Assembly: GCA_963969595.1 (NCBI GenBank)
Contig: OZ018408.1
Coordinates: forward strand, 3,221,823 to 3,285,822
DNA from: Neckera pumila
Lineage: Eukaryota > Streptophyta > Bryopsida > Hypnales > Neckeraceae
Length of the DNA stretch: 64,000 bases
Reading direction: 5' to 3'
In this document: piece by piece, positions 13,406-26,600 of the stretch
Layout: each line of letters begins with the position of its first letter
Position numbering within the stretch: position 1 is the stretch's first letter
Made by a program: the position numbers and the translations under genes
Notes under the pieces: model-generated
What the model saw: the letters and a program-made list of their open reading frames with translations, nothing else
What the model was told of the DNA's origin: nothing
Database searches by the model: none

Positions 13406-13636
13406 TTAACCCTTAAACGTCGAAGTGGACGTTTTGCAACCAATGAATGATATGGAATATCATGTAGAGGACAAGAAATGCAACTATTCATCTTTGGAGT
13501 TTTATTGTGAAAAGGGAAGGTCTTTTATAGTAGTTTGACCTCCGTTCAACCTTTTTGATCTTTTTGAAGTAGATGATGCCATACAGTGCCAAGAGGAAAT
13601 ATTTTCACGGTCATCATCCCGGCATTCAAGGGTTAA
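13406..13636. mobile_element. piggyBac-type MITE, family B copy 1
   Basis: 231 bp including TTAA on both sides. Ends: TTAACCCTTAAACGTCG and (reverse complement) TTAACCCTTGAATGCCG, 14 of 17 matching. The interior matches family B copy 2 in the opposite orientation (GAAAAGGGAAGGTCTTTTAT against GAAAAGGGGAGATCTTCTAT). Confidence 0.8.
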
Positions 13637-14928
13637 GAACATCGAGACCAATGATCGGAAAAACCCGGCGGTTAGTTCAAAGTTAGCCGGTGGATTTGGG
13701 GAAAAAACCGGTTGCATTTGGAAATTGGAGGATGCGAAACCGGAAGGAATTTTGAAGGGCCGGAAATCCACCGGTGGGCTTACAAAATCGGAGGATATTT
13801 AACCGGCTCCTGTGGACGCTGGACGGATTTCAGCTCCCTTGGGCTGACATTTAGTGGCTAATACCCGGGAGAAAACATGTGAGCAGTGCCGGTTATCAGT
13901 TCGGAGTACAAGATTTTTTTCTTAAAACTAAGAAACGGCAGCCTCCGAAGTCCGACTTCGACTCTCCGTGACCGTCTGCCGCAGGCGCCCCCCGCAGATT
14001 CGAGATTGATGCTGCTTGCAATTGGCTTCTTTAGTTGATAGGAATTTCAAGCGTACTGACATCAATGGAGGATATAGCATGCACGATCCAGGGCAGCTTG
14101 CAAATGACTTCATCACTTAATTGGAACTTCAGTATGAACTTACATTAATTCGACTAATACCGTTATCAACGTACTGAAGCTGCTGCTTGCCCTGATCTTC
14201 TTCTTCTTCGATCTTCACTCGGATGCTAGCTACGAATTTAATGGGAAAGTTCTTAAAGATCAATACAGACTGTTAAGTTAGAGAGGCGGGACACGACGAT
14301 CGAGTAGCTGCTGCTGCTGCTGCTGCTGCTGTCACCAGAGAGTATGATGAATTTGCAACTAAGTAGCTAGCTAGTAGCATAGAGGCGCACAGAGGCGCAC
14401 ATGGCACATGGGCAGGTCAATTAGCTTCAAACATCATAGATGTGACAGAGCACCAAGTCCTGGGTGTCGATCCTGCAGGGACTTGTTTTTTCTTTAAACA
14501 CATGAAACGGATCCTGCGCGCAGGAACCGACGTTGAGAACATGTACAGTACGTTGCTTCAAACAATCACAAATTCACAGCGCGCTGAGTCTTCACTGGAT
14601 CCCAGATTCACAGGCCGTATTAATTGTGGACTTGGGATTACAAGCTCGTGCTCAGGATTGTTATCCAGCGAATGATATCGATCTTTGGCCAATACGTACT
14701 TTTGTAGAAAGTCAGAGACTGAATATTTTTAATTAAAATGGTAGGTTTGAATTGAATTGAATATATAAAACAGTGTTGCCACTCCGATTCTCATTCCTCA
14801 GCCTTCCTCCTAGGCTGCCTCGTCCGTGGGAGCCGGACGAATTATTCGTTTTTCCTTGTTTTTTAGTCTGAATCGGTCACCGTTACTTTGAAAAAACACA
14901 CACAAAAAAAACAGTTTTGCCACTCTAC
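13637..14928. other. Intergenic DNA with a CTG microsatellite
   Basis: No supported gene. (CTG)8 lies at 14308-14331, followed by a duplicated GAGGCGCACA at about 14380-14400. The region around 13640-13830 is less AT-rich and has many CCGG words (for example AACCGGTTGC), but no protein family is recognisable in any frame. Confidence 0.45.
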
Positions 14929-15158
14929 TTAACCCTTGAACGACGGGCCGGTCACCGTGGAAATCCTCTATTTTGTCACCGTGTGACATCATCTACATTA
15001 AAAAATTCAAAAGTATCTATTGGAAGTCAAGCTACTATAGAAGATCTCCCCTTTTCACAACAAATTGGGAGGATGAATAAGCGCACTTCTGTCCTATTCA
15101 GTTTGATTCTCTGTCATCCATCGGCCATAGAATGGCCTCCTCGACGTTCAAGGGTTAA
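14929..15158. mobile_element. piggyBac-type MITE, family B copy 2
   Basis: 230 bp including TTAA on both sides (14929-14932, 15155-15158). Ends: TTAACCCTTGAACGACG and (reverse complement) TTAACCCTTGAACGTCG. Inverted relative to copy 1. Non-coding. Confidence 0.85.
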
Positions 15159-15296
15159 CAGCAGCAACTAGTCTGATGAAGCAAACTGCTGTTGTCGTAT
15201 CCTGTGTACCTAATTGGGTCAGAATTCGAAAGTGCTAAGTTATGAGTGTCCGGTTCCTCTGAGTTCACGAAATTAAAACGTTCGAGATCGTTCTAT

Positions 15297-16237
15297 TTAA
15301 CCCCTAAAGGTTTTTGACTATGTTTTCACCAAAAACGCTCCAAAACTGCCATTTCTAATACAAGTATCAAATTTTAGAAAAAAAAAAATTTTGGACACAT
15401 GTAACCATAGGATCTTGTAGGAAACTTGTTTGAGAAGATGTGGAAAAAATTTCAGAATTTTCCACCTTGTGGATTGCAAGATAATAGTGTTTGAATTGAC
15501 AAAAATCCTTTTTTTGTCACTGCAAAAAAACGGGCAGCTGCCCTTCACAAGGCCACATTTGTATGAAAAAGTATCCAAAATGGTGGTTACTCTTTGGATT
15601 CATTCTTCAAGGCAAGTTGGCTACATTCTTGAAAATTTTAGATCATTTGAAATTGTACAACATATAGGAAAAAAATAGTAAGTAGGAAGAGGTAGAGAAT
15701 GACTCAAAATACTAAATTGTCAAGAATTTCATTATGGAATTGAAAAATGCCAATCCCAACGGTCATAATGTTGTAGTAAACAATCTAGACCCAATGTTGT
15801 TCTTTTTTTCCAAAAATATTGAAATTTGAGTGAAATAAAGGACTTCAACTTTTATTTTAGAAGAGAGATTCTATAACTACCCTCAAACTAAGAATCCTCA
15901 TAACTTTTTACTCATAGATCAAAATGGAATGATTCAAATCTTCTCACGTATATATAAATCTAAAGAATCAATTTCAAATTTTTATTTTTTTAAAAAGTGA
16001 TTTTTAAAGAATTCTTTTTGCTACCCGGACTGCCCGCCAAGCATTGAAAGTCACTTATCATGCAATAACTTTTTACCCATATAATCAAAAGTTATGAAAA
16101 TTGTTGGGCCTTAAAGATACTCCTCGGGAGAATGTTGTGTGAAAATTTCAAAGAAAAAAATTAAAATCTCCGCTCGTAGTGAGCTACCCAAAAAAGCTAT
16201 GTTCTCAAAAATGCATGTTGAGTACTTTAGGGGTTAA
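15297..16237. mobile_element. piggyBac-type non-autonomous element, family A copy 1
   Basis: 941 bp with TTAA on both sides. The outermost ends are inverted: TTAACCCCTAAAGG and (reverse complement) TTAACCCCTAAAGT. Three other copies share the whole interior (20201-21134 inverted, 21785-22694 and 58564-59516 direct), which makes the boundaries firm. An 86-codon open frame on the minus strand (15318-15578) has a counterpart in copy 2. Confidence 0.88.
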
Positions 16238-16626
16238 TTGTGTAAAGTAGATTTCTTTTTTCTTTTTTTGGAGAAACAAAAGGGATGAAAGCCCAATGCG
16301 TACCAAGACCCTTTAGCGTACCAAGGCTTCCTATTTAAACAAAGAATCACTTAAAAGAATTTGAGGGAATATTTGGCAATCTTTTCTTCCTTTCCCAGTT
16401 GAAAAATTGCTAAAATATTTTTTGGGGGAAATTTTTTTTTACTGTGAATTAGTGACTATACACATCAAATATTACTGTATACATTATTTATTACTGTACA
16501 TATCTGTGTACGTGGATATAAAATGGCTGCATCTCATACTTCAGTGAATAAGGTCATTTTGGTATTGCCCAAAATAGATGAAATTAAAAAGTCTGGACTT
16601 CAGATGAGCTTCGAGAAACGCGTGTA

Positions 16627-16818
16627 TGGGCAATTTCATTAAAATGGAGGTATTCCAAGTGCCACTTTGACAGTGTGCCATTTTCACTATTTAAATCTGT
16701 TGCAGATTTCAAAATGGCCATTCTAAACCATCTAGGACAGGTACAGATTTAGAACATCCATTTTGAACTATTTTCGTGCCATTTAAAAAAAATATCGCCA
16801 TTTTAATGAAATTGCCCA
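16627..16818. mobile_element. Stowaway/mariner-like MITE (TA target site)
   Basis: 192 bp. Inverted ends TGGGCAATTTCATTAAAATGG on the left and its near reverse complement on the right (CCATTTTAATGAAATTGCCCA), flanked by TA (16625-16626, 16819-16820). A TA duplication suggests the Tc1/mariner group. The alternative is a PIF-like element with a longer, eroded duplication. Confidence 0.65.
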
Positions 16819-16980
16819 TAGTGTCCTTTTCATCAGTTGTGCAGTTTGTCTATTCAAGTGTACTTATGGGGTTTTTTTGTACTTTCTTTGTATGTTTGTA
16901 TTTTTTCAATCACAAAAGGAAGCCTTTCAATTCAAGTTTGAAATCCACTTGCTTAATTTCATCATGGCTAGATCCATTTA

Positions 16981-17422
16981 AGGTAAACCAGTCCATTGTG
17001 GTCAGATGACCCATAGTGGACGCCTAATGACCCCATGATAGTTTTTTTGGCCACAATCATTGTCTAATTTGACACCAATGGAGTGATTAGTGACCTCATT
17101 GGAAACACCTGCTTTTTCAGTGTAAATTATTGTAGGAAGTGACTTTTCAAGGCCTTCTACATTAGAAATTATTGTGACCACTTTAGGTGATTATGAATAG
17201 CATATTGAATACACTTTTTGTTGGTTATGGGATAGTCTACTGACTCTTTTGGACAAACCACTTCAAAAATCTGTAACAAATTCATACTTTGTTTGAAAAT
17301 TATAATTTCAATTGCTCTCACTATTTCTCACACTTGTCTTCATGTGGAAAAAAATTTGAAAACTTTCAGCAATGGCATGAGGGTAGACTCCAAAGTTTGA
17401 CCACAATGGGCTGGTTTACCTT
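16981..17422. mobile_element. Second TA-flanked inverted-repeat element
   Basis: About 440 bp. Ends AGGTAAACCAGTCCATTGTG and (reverse complement) AGGTAAACCAGCCCATTGTG, flanked by TA (16979-16980, 17423-17424). No coding capacity. The core has an A-rich stretch near 17450 just outside the right end. Confidence 0.6.
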
Positions 17423-18262
17423 ATCAACTCCCGGACATGAGTTTCTGAAAAAAAAAAAAAAATTGATGAGAAGGACATGATCGACAACTGACTAAGTCTG
17501 GCAGCCCATTAAAACTGAAGAGCTCTGCACATCATTTCTAGGCTTGATGAGCCTGAGCCTGAACCTGAGCCTGAATCTGTTCCTGTTGAGTGGATTTTAC
17601 TGGAAAGCCTCCCTCTCTGTTACATAATTGAGACCAAGTGGGAAGAAAAATCTTGAATGGCTTCCACTGCCGGTGGAAAGCTGAGTGTGACCATCATATC
17701 ATTCTCTGCAATGAAAGGAGATTTGGATCATTTCTGTCAAAAACATTGAATGAATTAAAGAACTGCACAACCATCTTGTTCCTCATTAAGATCGGCATAA
17801 CTTAGATCCTTGAAACGTTCATTGGATAGAAACGCAATTGGGTTGTTTGAGGTTTTATCATGCCTGGCTAGCTATCACGCCTTCCAGGGTTAATTCATTT
17901 TAATCAATGAATTGAAGGAGCTTTCACTTGTGCCACAGCAAGAGAAAGAAGCAAATACGAGCGCTGGGTTTTATTCTCTCTTAATTTGATTACTGGTCAC
18001 CGCTTCTTTCACAATAGAAGAAGAGAAAGAGCAAAGACGTGGCCAAATCTGAACTCCATGCCAGATTGAATTAAAGTACAGCAACATTGGAATGCGAACT
18101 TGCCAGAACCTGACTGAAATCTTCTCAGTCAGGAATTTCACGTTCTTGTTCCCCAAGACCGGCTCCTCCTATCGACTAGCGGTGGTCAGTCTGGATCAGA
18201 TAAATTAATACCTGAGAACATTATTGGATTGGACACAATGCCAATCATAACATTCAGTACTG
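17423..18262. other. Intergenic DNA, nothing recognised
   Basis: No supported gene. A lone CCAGGGTTAA at about 17877-17887 resembles a piggyBac-type end, and a similar TTAACCCTGGAAG is at 28001, but no matching partner was found for either. A short CTGAGCCTGAACCTGAGCC repeat is at about 17555. Confidence 0.35.
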
Positions 18263-18514
18263 TACACAAAATAGTGAAATTAGGTTGCCACACACTAATT
18301 TCTCAACAGTCCATACTATTGAAGTATTTATTGCTTTTGTACAATGATGCATTCAATTCAGAACCATGTGTATGGCATAGATTTGTGCACCAGTTCAAGG
18401 CGTGGTTGAGAGAGTGGCATGTGCCTCCATGTGGAACAAGCATTGATCTATGAGGTAATTTATCTTAGGTATTGCAACCGAATTGACAAGGCAACCGAAT
18501 TTCACTATTTTGTA
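18263..18514. mobile_element. Family G inverted-repeat MITE
   Basis: About 250 bp with inverted ends TACACAAAATAGTGAAATTAGGTTGCC-like on the left and GGCAACCGAATTTCACTATTTTGTA on the right. The right half also matches 4752-4830. Non-coding; target duplication unclear. Confidence 0.6.
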
Positions 18515-18783
18515 TAGCCTTCAGAGAAATTGCCCTTTCCCTCTCTGGAGTCCTCATCCACAAAATTCATCCTCACATAATTAATGTAAGCTTGGGTACC
18601 AAATAGTGGCAATACATTATGGTATGTTCCATTTTCTTTTGCTAATTTTAGGACCAGACATACAAATCAACAAATATTTGTAGAAAAAGATGTTGGCAAA
18701 GAATCCAATGAATAATGCATTACAACTATTTGCTATCAATAACATATTTTGGGTTTTCAAGTGCAAAAACAACTCTATATGTA

Positions 18784-19343
18784 CACATGGGGTGGTAGGA
18801 GGTAGAACAACCCATTTGGGATAAATAAATTAGAATTTTTAGTTCCTCAAGCACTCATAGTGAAGTCAGAAACAAAGAATTGTGTTTAAAGTAGAATTTC
18901 ATACCTCATTTAGGTATAGTAGAATAACTTGTCTCAAAAAACTTTGAACTAAAAAAAGCTGGTGAATGAAGATAATTTTTACCTCCAAAAATCTGTTTGG
19001 CATTTAAAATCTCCAGTATAAAGTTATGGACAAAACTGAGAAAGGGATTGGAATAGACATTTTCTTTAACATTTAAAAAAATCCTCTCTCAATTTTGTGC
19101 ATAACTTTTTATTGGAGGTTCAAAGTGCCAAACAGATTTTTGGAGGTGAAATTTATTTTCATCCACCAACTTTTTTTAATTCAAAGTTTTTTGAAAAAAG
19201 TTATTATACTATGCCTAAATGAGGTCTGAAATTCTACTTCAAACACAATTGTTACTTTTGACTTAACTATGAGCGGTTGAGAAACTACAAATTACAATTT
19301 ATATATCCCACATGGATTGTTCTACCTCCTACTATCCTATGTC
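18784..19343. repeat. Family D foldback repeat, copy 1 (long hairpin)
   Basis: About 560 bp forming two arms of about 260-270 bp around a short centre near 19065. Landmarks repeated in inverse: GGTGGTAGGAGGTAGAACAA / TTGTTCTACCTCCTAC, CCTCATTTAGGTATA / TATGCCTAAATGAGG, and CCAAAAATCTGTTTGGC / GCCAAACAGATTTTTGG. Related copies lie at 57735-58035 and 62704-63795. Transcription would give a near-perfect hairpin. Confidence 0.75.
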
Positions 19344-19952
19344 TACATAAAGAGCTTTTCTTGTCACTATGAGAATACAAAACATGAATGACAATCACAT
19401 CAAAGTGATGTAAGTCAAAGCATTGAGATAATTGATCTCTATAAATTGATTATCATTTTCAATAAGTTTGTTATTTTATTTACGGTTTTATTTCAAAGGA
19501 ACCCTGCTGTGTTCTGACAAGTTTTGCCAAGTGTCCTTATAGTTAGTTATTGATTTGGTGTGGAATATACCACATCATTCCGTCCGGGGAAGGCAGTTGC
19601 AGTGACTGCTACTGAATGTTATGTCATTCCGCTCATAGTTAAGTCAAAAGTGAACAATGTAAGTAGAATCTTCACATTTGAATATGTAGAGCAATGCTAG
19701 CGGGTTGGTGCTTCTTTATTCTTTAATATCACATTTTAAAAAGATATGGAATTTATTTGTAGTTTTGTTGCCTGAAAAGTTTCTTTGAAATTTTTTTAGA
19801 AGTATCCATTTGATTTTCAAATATTTCACAAAAATAATACATAATATATAGTAGAAAAGTATCCTATGTCTATTACAAAAGCAATTGAATTTCTATAATA
19901 TTATTCAAAATTGAATTGTGAAATTATAGAGGTTGTTGTGATTTTAGTAGTA

Positions 19953-20009
<57 letters not shown>

Positions 20010-20200
20010 ACTTTAGGATGATTAGAAGGATTGCGTTTTATAGTCTTGAGTTTTCTTTATTTGTCAATGATGGAATGATACAATTATTTATTGTGTATAT
20101 TAGATTTGACATTACGGGTGATGATGTTTGTTATCAGTTCAAGGAATCATCAATGAAAAAAAATAACGTGAAGCACTTTAGAAATTGCACCAGTGTTTGT
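19344..20200. other. AT-rich spacer with (AT)n microsatellite
   Basis: Contains a pure (AT) run of about 53 bp at 19955-20007. No gene seen. Confidence 0.7.
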
Positions 20201-21134
20201 TTAACCCCTAAAGAACCAAACGGCATTTTTTGGCAACATAGCGATTTTGGGCAGCTTACTACAAATGGAAATTTTAATTTTTTTTCTTTGAAAATTTCAC
20301 ACAACGTGTGCCCGAGGAGTAGCTTTAAGGCCCAACAATTTCCAAAACTTTTGACTACATGGTTAAAAAGTTATTGGATGATATGTCATTTTCAATGGTC
20401 GGCGGGTAGCTCAAAATTTTTCTGAAAAATCACTTTTAAAAAAAAAAAAAAATTTGAACTTGATTCTTTAGATTTATATATACACGTAAAGCTTTAAATT
20501 ATTCCATTTTGATTTATGAGATGAAAGTTATGAGGTGTTCTAGTTTGCAGGCAGTTATGGATTTCTTACTCTAAAATAAACTTAGAAGTCCTTTATTTAA
20601 TTCAATTTTTAATATTTTTTGAAAAAAAATAAAAGTGTAGGATGTATATTGTTTATTGCAACATAACAACCGTTGGATTTAATGTTTTTTTATTCCATAA
20701 TTAAGTTCTTAATAATTTCGTATGTTGAATCATTCTCTACTTCTTTCTACAACCTATTTTTTCTATATGTTGTATAATTCCAAATGATCTGAATTTTTTC
20801 AAGCATGTGGCCAACTTGCTTTGAAGAGTGAATCTAAGGAGTAACCACCATTTTGGACATTTTTTCATTTAAATGTGACCTTGTGAAGTGCAACTGCCCA
20901 AGTTTCCGCAGGGCCAAAAAAAGGGTTTTTGTCAATTCAAGTGCTAATATCTTGCAATCTACAAGGTGGAAAATTCTGAAATTTTTTCTACATACTCTCA
21001 AACAAGTTTACTGCAAGACCCTACGGTTACATGTGTCCAAAAATATTTTTTTCTTGAAATTTAATACTTATATTAGAAATGGCAGTTTTGGAGTGCTTTT
21101 GGTGAAAATATAGTTTCCGACCTTTAGGGGTTAA
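20201..21134. mobile_element. piggyBac-type non-autonomous element, family A copy 2 (inverted)
   Basis: 934 bp with TTAA at both ends. The left end is TTAACCCCTAAAGAACC and the right end is CCTTTAGGGGTTAA. Orientation is opposite to copies 1, 3 and 4. The counterpart of the 86-codon open frame lies at 20853-21113 (plus). Confidence 0.88.
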
Positions 21135-21483
21135 GTGACCTTACTCTTGTAAATGTCACTTGTAATGAGGATCAACTGGCAAGCAAACGCCCATACTCAT
21201 AAGAGCACAACATGCATGTTTGCTAAGGTTGGCAATCATGATTGTGTGCAAGTGAAGGATAATTATTTTTGTTAGTATATGCACGTCATGCTCATTCTAC
21301 CTTTTAAGCGTGCTTTGCTTTTAGCTTTTATACCAAGAGATAGAATACTAATGAGCATATAATATGCATCAGCTTCTATCCATAATAGTCATTTTAGAAT
21401 TTAAACATAGGTAGGCCGTAGATAGCTTTTTTTTTACCTAAATAATAAGCTATGTACAATCTATCTACATTTATGTTCTAAAC

Positions 21484-21739
21484 ATTAGAAGAGATTTGAA
21501 GGCATTGAAGGCCTGTTTCAGGCCCGTTCCCTGATCTGGCCAAATCTGTGAACAATCAATACAGGCTGTCAGAAAAAAAAAAAAAAAAAAAATTCTCTCC
21601 TAAATATCATTTCAGGCCTATTTATTTATTTATTTCAAAAAATGAAGTGGCACTCGCGCGACCACATCAGCTAGTAGCTTTCCTGTGTGGGAATGCAAAA
21701 TAATTTGCGGGCTCTTAGAGGCTTCAAATCTCTTCTAAT
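21484..21739. mobile_element. Family C MITE
   Basis: 256 bp with inverted ends ATTAGAAGAGATTTGAAGGC and (reverse complement) ATTAGAAGAGATTTGAAGCC, and a central A18-type run with TATTTATTTATTT. It sits between two family A elements. Confidence 0.75.
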
Positions 21740-21784
21740 GATCAATATCTTATATAAAAACTAACGCCATTGGGTGCTTTTACC

Positions 21785-22694
21785 TTAAACCTTTAAGATC
21801 AGAGACTATGTTTTCAACCAAAACGCTCCAAAACTGCCATTTCTAGTACAAGTACCAAATTTTAGAAATTTTTTTTTTTTTTGGATACATATAATCATAG
21901 GATCTTGTATAAAGATGGTTTGAGAAGATGTAGAAAAAATTTCAGAATTTTCCAGTGTGTAGATTGCAAGATAATTGTGTTAGAATTGACAAAACCCTTT
22001 TTCTTTGGCCTTGTGAAAAAATGGGTAGCTGCACTTCACAAGGTCACATTTGTATGAAAAAATGTCTAAAATGGTGTTTATTCATTAGATTCATTTTTCA
22101 AAGCAAGTTGGCTACATTCTTGAAAAATTTTAGATCATTTGGAATTATACAACATATAGGAAAAAAGTAGTAAGTAGCAAGAAGTAAAGAATGATTCAAA
22201 ACACTAAATTGTTAAGAATTTAATTATGGAATTGAAAAATACCAATCCAATGTTTGTAATGTTAAAATAAACAATCTACATCTTGTTCTTTTATTTTCTT
22301 CAAAAAATACTAAAATTTGAGTTAAATAAAGGTCTCCAAAGATTATTTTAGAGTAGGAAATCCATAATTACTTGCAAACTAGAACACCTCATAACTTTCA
22401 TCTCATAAATCAAAATAGAATGATATAAAAGCTTTCCACATATATATAAATCTAGAAAACCAATTTCAAAATTTTAATTATTTTTAAAGTGATTTAGAAA
22501 AAAAAATAGAACTTCCTGCTGACCATTGAAATTGACATATCATCCAATAAGTAACATTTTAACCATGTAGTCAAAAGTTTTGAAAATTGTTGAGCCTTAA
22601 AGCTACTCCTCCGGCACATGTTGTGTGAAAATTTCAAAGAAAAAAAATAAAATTTCCATTTACAATGAGCTGCTTTTGGTCTTTTAGGGGTTAC
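21785..22694. mobile_element. piggyBac-type non-autonomous element, family A copy 3 (eroded ends)
   Basis: About 910 bp, same orientation and interior as copy 1. Its ends are decayed: the left is TTAAACCTTTAAG and the right ends TTTTAGGGGTTAC, so one TTAA has become TTAC. It abuts a family B remnant on its right. Confidence 0.82.
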
Positions 22695-23049
22695 AAAGCT
22701 GTGACCATTTTTCCACCAATGAATAACAAAGAATCTTTCTATGTAGGAAAGAAGTGCAATTGTTCATACTTAGAATTTTGTGTAGAAAGGGGAGATCATG
22801 CTAGTAATTTATGTTCTAGAATTGCTAGGACATTTATGTTCACAAAATTCCAAGCATAGTTTGACCTCCAATGAACAATTTTGTTACTTGTAAAATAGAT
22901 GATGTTGTATAGTGCCAAAAGGGATGATTTCCACGATCACCTCCAATGAGCAATTTTGATTTTTGTAAAATGGATGATGTTCGTACAAAAGGGATAATTT
23001 GCCGAAAGGGATGATTTCCACAATCACCAGTCAGGCGTTCAAGGGTTAA
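22695..23049. mobile_element. piggyBac-type MITE, family B copy 3 (rearranged)
   Basis: The right end is intact (GCGTTCAAGGGTTAA, TTAA at 23046-23049). The left end merges with family A copy 3. The interior matches family B (TAGTTTGACCTCC; GATGATGTTGTATAGTGCC) and has an internal duplication of about 70 bp in which TGTAAAATAGATGATGTT and GGGATGATTTCCACGATCACC both recur. Confidence 0.65.
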
Positions 23050-23606
23050 TGAGCAATGGAATTTTCAAAGTCAACAGCTGAAGTGTTTTAGAACCATCCT
23101 TTGATTCCCTCAAATGTTAAATATATTTTTGTTGAAAAATTCAATATCGTCTTATACATTGTATCAGACCTATTGATGGTAATGGTCAAATATCAGCTTC
23201 AGAATTTAGATTAATAGAATCTTCAGCTCCTGGTATTATTTCAAGACACTCTGTATATGAACCTATGCAAACAGGTCTTTATTGCTATTACTTGTCGAAC
23301 TTCTTAACATCACATGCAATTGCATTTTAATGTGACAACAAAGTGCGATAGTGAGAGTAGAAATTGGGATTAAACTAAATTCAAACTGTTCAATGTCTAT
23401 TCAACATTTACTTCCAAGAATTTGGTGAGGAAATAGAGTATCACCAACAAGCAAGCGCTTGTCCCTGCTGGTGGCGAAATCCACTGATGTCAAGCTCTCA
23501 AGTTGGCTAACAACAATTGGTAACATACCACAAGCCCAGATCAGGAAGCAGTGAAACACAAGCAAAGTTGACATGTCAACCAAGAAAAGTATAGCTCTTT
23601 ATACCT

Positions 23607-26600
23607 CTAAATTCCCAGATCAAAATTGGGCAGTGCACTTTCACACCAATCTTTTGATTTATTTCTGCTCCCAGCAGAAAAATTGGCTGCATTCCCTACA
23701 GAGCCGTTCTCGTAAGAGTTTCTTGAACCTAATTTGCGATTGTCCAAGTCCGTCGATATCCCAGATGAATTCTCGGATGATGTCCCCGATGATTTCATGA
23801 GGTTGTCCAAGTTGGAGCCCACCTGGTTGAGCCTACTACGGAACTGATCAAATATATTCGTGGACTGAATCTGAAAGTTGCGCGAGTGTCTATAAAGTCG
23901 TTCAGTCCCATGCTCGTCATCCTGAGATTGAAGTGGCATTAGTACATACTGAATGAAAACAAAAATCAGAGTTTCGAAGATCATACAGCTGATCATGAAA
24001 TTTCTAGACACTTCCAAATTGATAAGCTATCGAAACTATAGTTGTGAACATAACCAACATCAACACAAATAATGGATGACTGTCCTCAAGTTGACCAAGA
24101 CTGCTGTGCCCACTCAAAAATGTCACATGGATACATGAGCAGAGCTGGTCATGGGCTTGCAGTCGGCACTTCCCAAATTTATGCTATTTGTAAAATACAT
24201 GTTGAGTACTGACCTCAATCAGTTGTAGCAGCAAGCAGCCATTCTCTGACGTAGAAAGCTTCTTAACATCCTCAAATTCTTCCATCAAAGCCCTGGATGC
24301 AATAAATAACTTCAGCATATCCCAAGGGAACAAGTGAGCACAACGTCATTATTCTATTCCAGAGATCAACAAAGGCCATTGCAACCAAAGTCAAATACTA
24401 CAACTAAGATGACATCTATTTTAGCATACTAACGCAACTTTTTTGGCTCACAGCATTGCTAATATTCTCCTTCAATGTCACTAATCCAAGAGCAGCAACA
24501 ACGACAATCATTGCTCAATGTGCACAAACTTGCACAATGATGTAAGAGGAATAGGCACATATCTGATATGAAAATGCACATAACCCTGAAAGATCAGTTT
24601 AAATAAGAATGCTCTTAGGTTGTCCACAAGGAAGAGATGTAATATTACACTTGTGATACCATAAGGATCTGACCTGAGGTTTGTGCAGTCCTTGCCATGG
24701 CGAACCTTTGCATATTCCTCCATCATGACCCATACTTGTCTAGCTGTCTCGTCAAATTTTGTTCCCCATCGAACATCCTTTTCGTTATGTAACAGACACA
24801 CAACTCGACCTGCAACAACAAACCACAAAATGATGGATCAAATGCCCAACCACTAATCATCCAGCAAGAGTTCTTCACTAAGATCTGCCAACCCATTCCC
24901 TGAGTAAATAAGTCAAATGTCGCACTCAAGAGCTCTCACTGATGAATTACCGTGAAACTCTCAAAACTAAGTCAGGAATACCTTACTTTCAGTCATACAA
25001 TCGTAGAGATCACAGAGGGAAAAGATTGGCCATATATTAGGCTCACCCATCTTGCTGGCCAAAAACTGCCCTTTAGACCTACTGCAGTGAGAATAATGGC
25101 CAAAGCAATACAGTTTGTAGCCTTCCCAGAAATCTTGAACCCTGTTTCAAAAGATTCAAAGTCAATCCCAATGAACTACTCCTGGTAATCGTGCACTGCA
25201 AAGCACCTTAAAAACAAGAAAGTACTGTACAGTATACTACTGGAAAGCACTTGAATTCTTTATGAACACGATAAGCAACAGTCTCTCAAAGGGAAAGGAA
25301 CAAATCACCAACCTAAACTTCTCATCGTCAAGAATATTTTTTACTTCCTCTGAGCACTTGGTGAATACTCTCCTTTTGTGAGGAGATGCTTTGCCCTCAA
25401 CCTTTTCCGCCAACATTTCATGCTGCTCCACCAAAACGTCAAACTCGTCGTCAAGGTTGATAACACTGTGTGGTCTACTCTCTTGATGTATCAAGACATG
25501 TTCAATACAAAAGCAATCGTCATCATATGGCTCTGGGCATGTTCTGCCTACATTGAGCTTTTGAATATGGTCAATACAATCCAGAGTGGCAGATCTCTCT
25601 TCCTCATATTGCCGCCCTGATGCAGAAGATAACATGGACGTTCCTTCCCTTTCCACCGGTTCACGAGTACAGGAATTCGCAGTGCTTGATGATTCACGAG
25701 AAAGAGAGTCGACCGGCCTCTTGCAACTATTGATGACCTGCAAAACTACAATGAGGACAAACCAATCGCCAAAGCAAGACGTTAGAACTTGTGCATACTA
25801 TCGTCATCCCACCTACACCTCAGATACACAGGAGTATTCCAATAAATTCTTCGAAAGAGAACATACTGTCACGACGCTTAGGCTGAATTTCCTGTTTTCC
25901 ACGAGCCTTGGATGGAGCTCGAACCCTTCTTGTTCCTGCTGAAATTCGACAGACAGTCAAATGACACGAAGGATAGAAGCGTTACTCAACCACGCAGAAA
26001 GCAAACAGCAAAAGGCTAAACCCTCAAAGTAAACAAATAGCTATTTCAAATCCAAAGCAATCCTTCAATTGCGGAAGACAACAAGCTGTCATTGCCGCAG
26101 GCACAGTAGGGTCTTTGGATTGAACTCAAAATCATGGTAGCAAGAAGATGTTGATTAAAGTTGGGAATAAAAGCTTACAGTCTTCAATTATTTCCTCTAT
26201 CTCCCGCTCCACATGATCTTGCGGTGAAACTCGATTAGTCGACTTTCCTGCACAACTTGCAACAGTTACAGTCAGCAATTGAGGATCATACTGGTGATCG
26301 CCTGTGAGCCTGAAGGGTCGGCTGTGCTATTAAGCTAAATCTAAGAATTTTCACCTCTTTCATAGAGCATAGCATTTTTAAAACCCTACGTTTAATATGA
26401 ACCAAGAGAATTGATAATATACTATAATGACACACAAATATAATGCCCACAACGTCCATGTCAACACCAAGTTTCTTACGCCAGATTCAGAAACACCAAG
26501 TGACTAGGGCTGAACACAACCTTGAAAGGAAGATTTGGGATGCTGCCGGGTGAGATTCTTCTGGTTGATAGGACTGTCATTGATTACTACGACCTCAGGA

